DNA of 64,000 bases from positions 132,243,388 through 132,307,387 of the forward strand of contig NC_134644.1 of NCBI RefSeq assembly GCF_030463565.1, in the 5' to 3' direction. The DNA is from Pelecanus crispus (Eukaryota; Chordata; Aves; Pelecaniformes; Pelecanidae). Made by a program: the position numbers and the translations under genes. Positions 38,131-49,650 of the stretch are shown here, piece after piece. A model generated the notes under the pieces. That model was not told the DNA's origin, did not search any database, and worked only from the letters and a program-made list of their open reading frames with translations. Position 1 is the stretch's first letter; each line of letters starts with the position of its first letter.

Positions 38131-41100
38131 CCTTAGCACTGGAGGAACGAGCTGGCCAAGGACTGGGCAAGCAAGCGCGCCTTCCTTCCGCTGCTGCTAC
38201 TTCGTCGTCGTTACGAAGTTAAACACTTCTTACTTGATATCACGAATTACCACTCTCCATCTTGCCCCCTTGCTGGAATGGGTATAAAAAGAGAGGTGCT
38301 GATCATAAATGTCTCCCTATAAACCAATGAAACCACCTTATTACCATTGTTTCACATCTTTAAAATGGCGGCTGCGGCTCCTCAGCTTCCCACGCGTGCA
38401 TATCCACCTTCAAAACTGCAGTCCCGCACTGCTGTAGCGTCAGTATTTTTTCTCCAAGACTGAACAGAAAACCGCGTTCCTACTTCGGCCCCTAAGACTC
38501 TGCTTCTCCTGTTATCTCCTCAGCCTGTCTCGATCACTGTGACATCTTCCACACGCTGTTTATGTAAAAAAGGCAAATGAAGAGAGTGCTACCTATTCGC
38601 TGTACTTTACATTTTGATTAAGTGATATTAAAAGTCTTGTCTCGTTTATCGGCAAGTCATAGAAGGAAAGAACCTTAATAAAGTCACGGTGTGCTCTGGT
38701 CCACGTATCTATGTTGTGCACACAATTCAGATTACAGTTTAGGGGGAATCGTGGGGCATTTTTCATTTCAGCTGAAATAAAATGGTAGTTCACGTAATTT
38801 GAGGGAACTTACACCAAGAAATACGGTGGAAAATTCTACGCTCTCAGTGCTAATAATAGTTGTATGGAAGTTATGTACTTCCATGCACAATTAACTGTTG
38901 CATATTCTGTTTAGATCCCAGCAAAAGGTGAAGCTGAAATACACCCATTGAGGCTGAAGGCAGATCTCAAAGCCTTGATGAACGGTGGTTCCAAACAAGG
39001 TGCCAACCGATGCGAAATAGGTGGGTAAGGTAACTCCAAGTGTCTTCCACTGTAGTGAGTAACTACATGGCAAAAGCAGCAGATTATGGAAAGGTGCAAT
39101 GATTCAGCCACGAATTCCTCATTACGAAACAAAGCAGACGGGATGCTTTTTTATCAGGACAACATTTCAAGCAAACCACATTGGTAAGGAATGGTGTTGG
39201 CACCGGAACATTGCAAGCTGTAAGGTAACAGGAAGAGCCTGTTTCCAAAGCACATGCTTATGCAAGTATGAAAACACATAACTTCTCTGCTCTTACACTA
39301 AACTGACTGACCTAAGGAGCAACAAGCTATCATTCCATAATAGCCAAAATGACAATGATGATTAATAATTTAGATCCCTAAATTAGTGGCTTCAGTGTGG
39401 TAGTGGAGGGTTACAGCTCATTGCTAGCTTTAGGTAGGGAGTGAACATGGTAAGTGACAAAGAACTTGGGGGATACAGTGTATTTAGGACAGGTCACGTT
39501 CTGCTTACCACCAGCTAGATTTGATGGCTCCTTTAGAGACTTGTTTAGCATTTGGAAATCATGCGCATGTGTGGCTTTTTGTCTCAATTTTGTCCCAGTG
39601 TTTCAGAATGTTGAATTTTGTTGTCAAACAGAAACTTACTCTTCTGGCTGCTGCACGCACAGTAACTAGCCCCAAACTTCTCTGCACTGACCTTCAAATG
39701 GCTTCTACCAAAAGCTCTATTTCATAAGTGATAGTAAAAATACAGTAATGAAATTGTCTACAATGTTTGACTGCATGGGGGCGGGGCGGGGGGAAGAAGC
39801 TACAGCCAGTGAAGCCATGCACACAGTTCTATGAGAGATGTTTTTATTATCGACCTTCCAGTAACAAACCTTCAGATGTCTGGCATTAATTTTAATTATA
39901 ACAAAGCTATTAAATACATGAAACAGGGAAAATGCACAAATAGATCAATTTAAAAGTTAAAGGTACCCCACTAACAAGATCAAGAACAGAAATAACCACA
40001 CAGCTGAGAATACCTAAAACTGACAGTACACCACCATCTTTATGCATCTCTTGTGTACTTTGTTTATACTCCATGCTATGAGAAGTTATAGCCAGCATAT
40101 TCAATTAAGCCTGTTAAGTGAGTCTATCACAATAAATCACTATCCTGATTTTTTGACTGTGTAAGAATTGGTCAAACACACATGCTAAAATCTACCCATG
40201 TAGTGAAGGATTCAGCTGAGGTTTTTTCATGGTGTAAATTCTCTGGCACACTTGCAGTTGACAAGGTGATAAAGATGACATAGTATTTCAGTAAGTATAT
40301 GTTTGTTGTGACACACCGAATTGTCAAAACTGCCATGCATAGTAAATGCAAGCGTAACTCAGTTTATGGGACACCAGATGAAATATGGGAATCTCTTATT
40401 ACACAGGTTATGTGACAACCTTAACTCTCCAGTCCTTCTTTAATAATTTTAGCTTTCAGACAGGCAGGGAAAACTGAAATTGTCTCCTAAATGTCTGTGT
40501 CAGAACATACTTTTGATCCATAGAGGTCAAAGGTGTCAGTTTGGAATCTCACCAGATAGCTAAGACTTAACCTAAACAAAATCAAAGTAGCAGTTTTATT
40601 AATTCATCAAAAGGAAATTAAATCCTCAGCACAAACTTAATGTATCCCTTGGATCTGTGCATATTGTTTCTAACAGCTTTGGCCAAACCTCATGCCCATT
40701 GGTAATCACAATGTTGGTCAAAGGGCAGCACCAGTCCATGACTGAGAAGGTGCTTGGAGAATACACCTAGCCAAAACCGGGTCTGTACTCCCTGTGATCT
40801 GGCAGTATCCAGATGTGGTATCTATGATAGTACAATCATAGCTGGCATAAGTTACCCAGGGCACCAATGCTTCTCTGCTGCTTCACTCCAAGGGAAAAAC
40901 ACAGCTGATGGTACTGTTCCTGAGGAAGAGGGCACAAAGCACAGAGCCTGGTGTTGCTGTGCCTAAAGACACTTAAGGATTTAAGCTGCAGAACCTCTAG
41001 AAATGTGTGTCCTTTGGGAAAAAAGCTACTGTTGACCGTGCTCTTCACAAGGAAAATGCCAGGCGTCTCAGAGACAGGTTTAGGCAAATGAGCAGAGGAG

Positions 41101-44100
41101 AAAAAAGTAAAGTTTTCCCTTGTATAAAGGCAGGTCAAAACCACCGTCTTTGCTTCCCAGGCTGAAATGTCCGTATTCCCCAGGAGGAGGAGCTGGGGAG
41201 GAGAATGATGTCTTCTGTGAGTTAGTCTGACATACAAAATCTTTTCTTAGGTAGTCTGACCATTTCTTTCTATCAAACAGTATTCCTTGTCTCCCAATTA
41301 ATTGAAAAGACTGAAATTATTTATGACTATGGAACTATATATTCTTTTCTCTCTTTAACACTTGTTAGCTTGAAGCAATTGGGCTATTTCACTAGGACTG
41401 GTTGTTTATTCGCATGTGGGTATAATGGCACTTGATCATACTCTTAATTAATTTGCCTTCCTTTTTGTATACTGAAAAAAAAGCTCTTACCTTAGTGACA
41501 GCAGTGCTGAGCACTACAGAGGTGGGTTCTCTGATCTTGTTAAGCCTGACTGGACAGTACCCAGTGTCACTGTACTGCTCTAGAGCCTAGTAGTGATGGG
41601 TAGGGGGAAGGAAAGATGTTTTTCCTGCTCAGGAAAGACTTTATAGGGACTCTGGACTCAAACAGTACTGAGATAGTACAGAGCAGAAGGCACAGGGGAT
41701 GTGCTGATGGGTATCTGGGCACTTCGGCAGACAAATTGTTGTTTTATAGTAGTTGGAGATTTCTCAAGGCATGACATGATGCACCTAATGAACTTTAACA
41801 ATCAAATAGTCTGAAAATCACCAAACAGAGAACAATGATGCCAGGAAGCAGTGCAAGCAGGCTATCAGAACAGCTGGAGTGTACGAACAGTGCCAGAGAA
41901 CCACAGAAGATCTCAAAGCTGTATAGGAATTGGAGGGGCATGTGTCTTCAATAGTGAGGGATATTATTCAAAAAGTTATTTCATCTAAACATTTCTTTTT
42001 ACCTGCTGCTATGTACATTTATTTTGCCTCAGGTTAAGGTTAGTTACTGATTTAATTACTCTTTTCATTAAGACATTTTGGAAATTGAATGATGATGGTA
42101 TTCACATTTACACGAAGAAGGTAGAGGAGTAGATATGCCAGCATGCTGCCATCCTTTTGGCCAGGCCTCACCAGTGACTTTAGCCTTTTGAGGGTCCACA
42201 AGGATTGGTGCTGGGGAGTGTAGGTTGATATGTTTAAAAGGCATTTGCAGGCACTACATGTTGTGAATGGTCATGATGCTGTGAACAGATTCATTTTATG
42301 CAGTGCCGGTGAAAATCCTTGAGTCTAAGGGATCACTGAACAATGCAGAAGGAGAAGCTATTGCTTCTGAACCTCTTAATCTAGCCTGTTTAAGTAATTT
42401 TTGTCTCAGTTACTACACAGAAACTCAGTATGATGGATACTTGGGTGTGAAACATCTCCCACATCTCAAGTCTGCTGATCTGCAGTTTGGTAAGCAAAGT
42501 TTAAGCATGCGTGGACTCGCATGGAAGTTCTTTGCTTTGACTAGTTTCTACTGCTTCTGTTCAGATGGAAGCTGACAGCTTTTTTTTCTGGCTGATGGGC
42601 AACGAATGAGTTAATTACTTTCTGAGATTGACTTTGTCACATTAACTGTGTCATTAGTTGTCATAGCATGACAACTATGCTGTATTAACAAAAAATAAAA
42701 TAAAAAAGATATTCTTCTATGGAATATTTTTCTAGGTGGAGAAATAGGATGCAGTTGAAATTTCAGGCCCTTTTCAGCCCTTGTCAGCTAGTTATTTGCA
42801 GAGATGAAGATGGAAATGTAGAGAAATACGAAAACCCCACTGTAAACCCCATTTATACTGCAGGTCATGATTGAAAAATGCTGGTCTATATGTTCTAAGA
42901 AAGGCTTATGTGGCTTATCTGCCTCAACTGCTTTTATGAGAGAAATTCACCTATTATTTATACTGCTGCTGCCATTGCCTTCTGCTCATGAGAGAAAGAA
43001 AAAGCATTACCTGAATAAGTGTTTTAGAGTATTTCCCAGAGGCATTAAGTCTAAGAGTTAAGATGCAGATTCTCATAGGAGTGTAGGAACAGTTTTCGTA
43101 ACTCAGCGTCCTGTAATTTTATATGGATTGGAATCAAGACGAACCCCCATCAGAGGTCTGCACACAGATCTCCCTGCAGACTTGGAGTGCAAGTCAATGC
43201 ACACATTTAAATTTAGTAGGAAAATAAAGGGTTGATAGGATCTTTTGCAAACAGTCACTGTTGGGCTGGAGAAGACTGGTGAGAAAGGGAGTAATGGCAG
43301 AAAAGCAAGAGGCAAAGGTCACGTATGCCCTTGTATACCTACGGGCATACGTAGCTATGGAAAGGTTTAACACTCATAATCTGCATACTGGGATATGCCA
43401 GCCTTCTCCTTGAGGAAGCGGTGCAGTGCAGTGCAGTGCTTTTAACAAATCATTTAGCAGAGTGATGGGCTTTTGTGATGACTGTTTAACCTTGAGAGAT
43501 TTCATTCCATGGTTTCAGCAAGGATTACAGTAAATGCTCAATTTAGGTAAAGTCACAATCTAATTAAACAAATTCAGTCTAAATCCCTGCTGGGCCAGTA
43601 AAGATTTTTCTGTCAAATACCTCTAAGCATTTTCATTTTCTATAGCAACAGTTAATTGGATATGCAACTGTCAGTTTAAATGCTTTAAATGAGGCTGATG
43701 GGATTAGTAATTGAATGCTCGGATTAATGATTTACAGCTGGTTTTGCTACGCTGTTCGTTGCTTACAGCTATGTTCACGACAGCTCCCTCCCCCTATCAG
43801 GTGGGTGGAGTAGTGGTCTGTAACTGCAATGTTAGTTATGATATTATGATATACAGTTGTGACACAGATATGATGAGTTAATCAGTGCATTCCTGTTGAT
43901 ATGTATAACTACTTTGAATACTGTGGGAAGCAAAGGATTATGATCGAAATATTAAAAGCAGAAAACCTAAAAATAGCCACCTAACCTCCAGAGTTAGGTC
44001 TGGAGGTCTCAGTCATTCTCCAATTAGATGTATACAATTGTCTTTCACAGTCTGAGTCAGAAAGCAAACCTCAGTGTTGTAGGTGGTGAAATTACAGCCA

Positions 44101-44284
44101 AGGCTGTGAGTGGAAGCTGACAAAGGGATTCCTACAAGAGGTGGTTGGAAGTGGAAGAGATGAAGTCTGTGTGCTGCCAAAGTGGCTGCTCTTGGAGAAA
44201 GAGACCAGACTGCAAAGCTTAGTCAGGTAGAGGGATCTCTTTGGTGATGCTTGAGCCACCCATCTTGGTGGCAACTGAAGAGAA
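38131..44284. other. Intergenic DNA between SDR16C and PENK, left part
   Basis: No coding exon or RNA gene was recognised. A perfect 10-bp inverted repeat lies at 43,321-43,352 and a GTGCA run at about 43,421-43,439. The remaining open frames are short and without resemblance to known families. Confidence 0.5.
43321..43352. repeat. Perfect 10-bp inverted repeat with 12-nt loop
   Basis: ACGTATGCCC at 43,321-43,330 is followed 12 nt later by GGGCATACGT at 43,343-43,352. The transcript of either strand could form a stable hairpin. No T-run or gene context gives it a function. Confidence 0.85.
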
Positions 44285-44746
44285 GCGTGGGTGAAGGGTC
44301 TGGAGCACAGGCCTTATGAGGAGCGGCTGAGGGAACCGGGATTGTTTAGTCTGGAGAAGAGGAGGCTGAGGGGAGACCTTCTCGCTCTCTACAACTACCT
44401 GAAAGGAGGTTGTAGTGAGGTTGGTGTTGGTCTCTTCTCCCAAGTAGTTAGTGATAGGATGAGAGGAAACGGGCTCAAGCTGCGCCAGGGGAGGTTCAGG
44501 TTGGATATTAGGAAAAATTTCTTCACGGAAAGGGTTGTCAAGCATTGGAACAGGCTGCCCAGAGAGGTGGTGGAGTCACCATCCCTGGAAGTGTTCAAAA
44601 AGCGGGTAGATGTGGCACTTCGGGACATGGTTTAGTCTAATCTACCCTTGATTGGTTTAGTGTGGACTTGGTAATGTTAGGTTAATGGTTGGACTGGATG
44701 ATCTTAAAGGTCTTTTCCAACCTAAGCCATTCTATGATTCTATGAT
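44285..44746 (+). mobile_element. CR1 LINE, the longest copy in the window
   Basis: Sense-orientation CR1 3' region: 'ggtctggagcacaggcctta', 'ctggagaagaggaggctgag', 'ctacaactacctgaaaggag', 'ggaacaggctgcccagagag', 'gatcttaaaggtcttttcc' and the terminal octamers. It is 5'-truncated. The 114-codon open frame at 44,291-44,635 is the 3' part of the element, not a host gene. Confidence 0.95.
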
Positions 44747-47700
44747 AGTTTTAAGACTCTGATAGGGAAGTGGTTTCACTGTTCTCTGTGTAACTTTTTA
44801 GAGCTCATTTCAATGTTTTGAAAGGCCGGAAGTGTTGTACGCTCCTTTGGGTTGTCCCAGAACATCACTGTAAATAAAATGGGTTTTGGGGCCAGCTAGT
44901 CCATGCCAGTAATTTCTTCATTCTCAAAGCAACCTAGGGTCAGGGAACTTAACCATTCGTTTGCCTTTTAAGTTGCAAATTCTGGGATGTTCCTTTTGGC
45001 ATAAGAAGGAATCTTGCTGTTTGTGTCCAGCTGAGCTCTGTAGTGCTTGAGGAAGAAGGCTGTAAAGAAAACTTTCTGTGGCACTGAGATCTATATGTAA
45101 ACTGTAGAGTTGTGCTATGAATTTGTCATTTCGCCTTATATGTAGGCCTCCAGAACCATCCTTAATGACAGAGACGCCCTTATACACCATCCATTGAAAA
45201 CTTTGGTTCTTGTTAATTAAGTTCCCTTCAGAATTAAAATGAGCCAATGCATATTTAGAGTCTATGCTGAACATAGTTTAATGATAACTTTTTTCAGTAT
45301 ATTAAATTAGAACATGTTTTTGTTCTTATAAAAATTCTATCTTGGGAAACATTATCTGAATCAGCTAACAACATTGATGTTATAATTACTTGTATTTATG
45401 ATATGGTTATAAACAATTATAAAGGTAATTATTATAATTATTTAGAAATATTTACAGAATAATTATTGTAATGATAATTTTGTAGTTATTTATATTTATT
45501 GTATATCATACTACGTATTCATTTACCAGAAAAAAAACCCAGGAAATTTGAAGTTATGCTCTGCGTATTTCAGCTCATACAATATGCCAGGTTCATCTGA
45601 GATGTAGGAATGGCACGATAACTTTTCCTCATTATCCCAAGGTTTAAGCTTATGTTTTCAGGCAGAGCTCCAGCCACATGCAGTTTGCTATTCAGAAGTC
45701 ATTGTATTCATCAGCTTCTCTCTCCCTCATGATCTGCTCCCGTATGCGAACTCCATTTGCTTCAGGAATTCCTTTTTTTTTTTTTTTTTTCTTCCTTCCT
45801 CTAATTAGTTCCTATTAAAAAGCCCCAAAAGCCCAACTGATCCTTGCCTCAACCTCAACTATCTTTTTCATTCTTTTGTTCCTCATGCAGAGGCGTTAGT
45901 CTCTTTGACTGGTCTAGGTCCTTCCACCATTCATTGTTCATATTCAGTTTTTGTTACACTTACTCAGTATTCAGGCCAATGATACTATATTTGATCATAC
46001 TCTAGAATACTGATCACTGTGTAAAAATGCCAAGACAATGATAAAAGCCGGGAAAAGAAAATGTAGAATCTGAATTTTGGTCTCAGGATGACATTTCTTC
46101 CTTTAGAATACTCTTGCAATTAATTTTCTTTCCAGACATCAGGCTTTCCTCCTTTCTGCTTTTATTTAGATAAAGCAATACAGCTGTTTCAATAATCTTC
46201 CGATGAAGTGACAGTTCTAGGAATGTATTGTAAGAGGAAAATTAGGGGATCCTTTCAGAACTTGGACCAAGAGCGAGATGCCCTTTTTCATCTCCCAGCC
46301 CAGAAGACCCTAGCGTCAATCTTAGTTTTGATTTGTGGTTTAGTAAAGTGAACTTCAGGAAACGCTGCTAAGTGATGGCATAACTGAAAGTCATAAGATA
46401 AAAAATTCCATGGCAACAGAGGAAATTAGATCTTATTCTAATTTTACATATTTTAAATTATAATTATTAAAGCAAGAAAGTGTCTGACTGGAGAGGTTTT
46501 CAATTATAATGGAAGGCATGAGGACTGTTCAGCTTTGCTATTTTATTCAGAGAATCAAAGTTGCGTCCCCCTTCCATGTACATTGCCACCTGCCTGTTCA
46601 ACGTTGGAAGAGACTTACTCCCCCACTTTGCTTGCCTTCACTCCTGTTTTGGGTTGCATGCGTTTATCCCAGTTAGATGTTTGTATCAAGTAATTTTTTA
46701 CTATATAAACTGATATAAATGGGAAGGTTTAGTAGATCAAAACACTTCATTCTGCAAGATACCTACTAGGTCTCTAGAGCATGAGGAGTTTTATTCCTCA
46801 TCAAATCACCAAGTTTTTGTTAACTGTGAAGGATGGGTGACAACAACTGGTAAACCTTTTGCATGTTTGTTTTAGTTAGAAGGCTGGCAAGGGCCTCTTT
46901 GACTAAATTAGAGGTAAGTAAGTTGTAGGGAAAAGTGAATAAATGTTGAAGTGAAAGATTAAGCATGCAATTGCATTGACATTTTAATTCTTTCTGGTGT
47001 GTATGTTTGAAGGAAACCTGTTGCTGACACCTGCATCCAATGCATGGGTTTGCGCTGCAGAGCAGGCTCAGTGTGCGCAGCCCGAGGTCCTTGTGGATGA
47101 AGCCACTCAGCTGATGTGTTCCAGGAGCCCGACCGATGTCCTCCAGCCACTAGTGGGCAGGTGCTATGGGGGGGAAGTACGGGAAGAAGACTTTTCCTGT
47201 GGCTGGTGGTATCTTGAAGAACTCTCTAGAAAGGTGATAGGGAACACAACTGAATCCTGAAAAGGCTGTGGAGATTCTACAGGCATCTGTATTTTCTGCC
47301 TTTTAAAATTTGGTATCATCAGTTCTGTACAGCAGGGAGAGGAAAACAGGTGCCCTGCTTTATTGAAGGAAAAGGAATGGCTTGGGGTTTATCAACTCTT
47401 CAGCAGGATTTTGGCCACTTCAGACCACCTATATTATCCTCTAAGCGCCAAGCCAAAAATCATCACAACTAATTGTATGTGATGAGGCTTTTAAGTGAAT
47501 ATTTAAACACAGCTTGGTTTTAAAAAGTCCTGAGTCCCTAGAAGAGCCCGTTGACTTGAAGTTAAAGAAGACCAGACCCTTAATTTGCCCTTTGTGTCAA
47601 TAGGTAGTACTGTACAAAACTGAAATACAGACACTGAATGCAGAGCCACAGATGGTTTTGGACATCTAGCTCCCACAAACTATTTCAGCAAGAATCAGGT

Positions 47701-48669
47701 ATCTAAACACCTTTGAGGATTTTGGCTGTAGAAACTTCAAACATTATACTTGTAGTTTTGTAAGTCTTGGTCATGTGTCTTGAAATTATTGTTACTGCCT
47801 GTGGTCAAAGTGATTTTTGTCATGTTAATTTAAGTGGGAAAGCAGCAGTAAGTGGGGGAAAAGTGCCCACAGATGCCTGCTTGAGGAAACTAAAGGGACA
47901 GAATTATGGAAGGAAGCATACACTGGGATGGGAGCTGGCCTTTGATGTAAGTGCCACCTATGTAAATGCCAAAGGATCTATAGTGTTAGTATTGGGTTTT
48001 CTGTTTGTTCCCAGATTTACCTATACTGCCTTTGTTTGAAATGGGAAAGACTGATCAGCAGTTTCCCATATTTCAGGAGTGCCAAAGTGATTTATACCAG
48101 CTGAGGAATCAAACACAAAGCTGTTCCATGGAAAACCATTTGTCAGGTGCTCTGTAAAACTAGGATTTTGAATTTTTTATGCAGCTTTGGGTCATGTTTA
48201 TTTTGCACAAACTGTCTTACTGTTTTTTTTAGCTAGTGCTTATAACTTTAAGGTCAACTGTACAATCCTATATTGAATGGATATAAAAGGTGTAACTAAT
48301 CAAATGTGGCAGTGTTGTGCACCAGAGAAATGTTTTTAGCGCTTTAAGTCAAACATGCTCATGATTTTTTTTTCATGTGAATTGGCTGAATGCTATGAAT
48401 TATAAATTTAGGCTTTAAATATTGATTCTGCTAACTGGTTAAAATGAGAGCAGTTAGAGCAAATACAGTTATATCCATTTTAGAGTATATTTATTATTCT
48501 AGTATTCTAAGAAACTGAGGAAACTAAAGACAAAAATTTGTTTCAGCTGTTGTGTGTGCAGTACAAATTCTGTAATTACAGAAAAGAGGTTGGCATTACT
48601 CTGCTTAAAAGAAAAATTCAGATGATGTTTGATTAAATGACTGAGAGAAAATAAATAGCATTTCAGAAC
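44747..48669. other. Intergenic DNA between SDR16C and PENK, right part
   Basis: No gene was recognised. An AT-rich low-complexity tract of TTATAATTATT-like words covers about 45,385-45,510, and a T18 run lies at 45,773-45,790. Confidence 0.5.
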
Positions 48670-48690
48670 TTATGCAGTTAGGATGAAGAA

Positions 48691-48696
48691 TTTATT
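48691..48696 (-). terminator. PENK: PENK polyadenylation signal
   Basis: AATAAA on the minus strand lies 289 nt past the stop codon, implying cleavage near 48,670 and a 3' UTR of about 310 nt. Confidence 0.7.
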
Positions 48697-48984
48697 GTAT
48701 ATACATTAAGCAACTCTACTGTAGATGTACTTCCCCTTTAAAGAAAATGGATACAGTAATCAAAATAGTTCTAGCATGGAAACTACAATACAGACTGAAA
48801 CTTGACTAAAACAGAAATTAGTTATTTGACTTGAAAGAACACAGAACCTGAAACAACAGATTGCAGGTTGCATCATTAACCAAGGACAGTAAAAAACTGT
48901 ACAATACAAGCAACACGTTACAATAAGTTATGACCAATAAGGCAGTCTTTCTGATTTAGGACAAAAGGGATGAAGGGAAAGGTA

Positions 48985-49650
48985 TTAAAATCTCATAAAT
49001 CCACCATATCTCTTTTCCATCTCTGGGACCTCTTTGGAATAAGTTTCCCCATCTTCTTCTGAAGGGAGAATGGAGTCAGCGAAGCGCTTAAGAAACCCAC
49101 CGTATCGTTTCTGGTAATCCAGCCACCATTCTGGCCTGCCCACTCTTCTCATGAAACCACCGTATCTCTTTTGCAGCTCTTTGGCTTCATCTTCCAATTC
49201 GGGGCTGCGCTTTACGCTTCTCATGAAGCCTCCATATCTTTTGCTGACGTCCCCGTCGTTTTCATTTATCTCTCGGTAATGCCCTGCTTCAGGATTATTC
49301 CCTGTTCCTAGAAGCTCCTTCAGCAGATCAGAGGAATTAGCAAGGGTATCGTCGTCCGAGTCTTTCTTCATAAACCCTCCATACCTCTTAGCCAGGATTT
49401 CTCCTCTGTTAGCTTCGTCCTCCGGTTCTACCCGATAGAGCTCATCCATCTTCTTCATGAACCCCCCGTATCTTTTCATGAAGCCTCCATACTTCTTTGC
49501 AAGCAAATGGTTTTCATCCAGCTCTTTCTTGTCTCCTGGAGCAATGTTGCCATCCTCAGAAAGATCCAGCTTTGCCAGTTGCAAGAGCTCCTTGCAGGTC
49601 TCCCAGGCTTTGGCAGAAGGCAGCTTTCCTTCACACTCTAGTGTGCATGC
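48985..49650 (-). CDS. PENK: PENK second coding exon (residues 47-267)
   Basis: The acceptor is ATTTTTCAG, and the first codons read ACTLECEGKLP. It encodes the last three cysteines and all seven opioid units and stops after YGGFMRF. The exon start is set by the splice site, not by a methionine. All enkephalin units in one exon is the standard vertebrate PENK layout. Confidence 0.98.
   Translation of the reverse strand, partial: ACTLECEGKLPSAKAWETCKELLQLAKLDLSEDGNIAPGDKKELDENHLLAKKYGGFMKRYGGFMKKMDELYRVEPEDEANRGEILAKRYGGFMKKDSDDDTLANSSDLLKELLGTGNNPEAGHYREINENDGDVSKRYGGFMRSVKRSPELEDEAKELQKRYGGFMRRVGRPEWWLDYQKRYGGFLKRFADSILPSEEDGETYSKEVPEMEKRYGGFMRF

Noticed and set aside
37258-38136. 292-codon open frame on + and overlapping long frames on both strands
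   Set aside because: The region is a CpG island where stop codons are rare. The products are Pro/Gly/Arg/Ala-rich in every frame with no domain.
44291-44635. 114-codon + strand frame
   Set aside because: It lies entirely inside a 5'-truncated CR1 element and is a remnant of the repeat.
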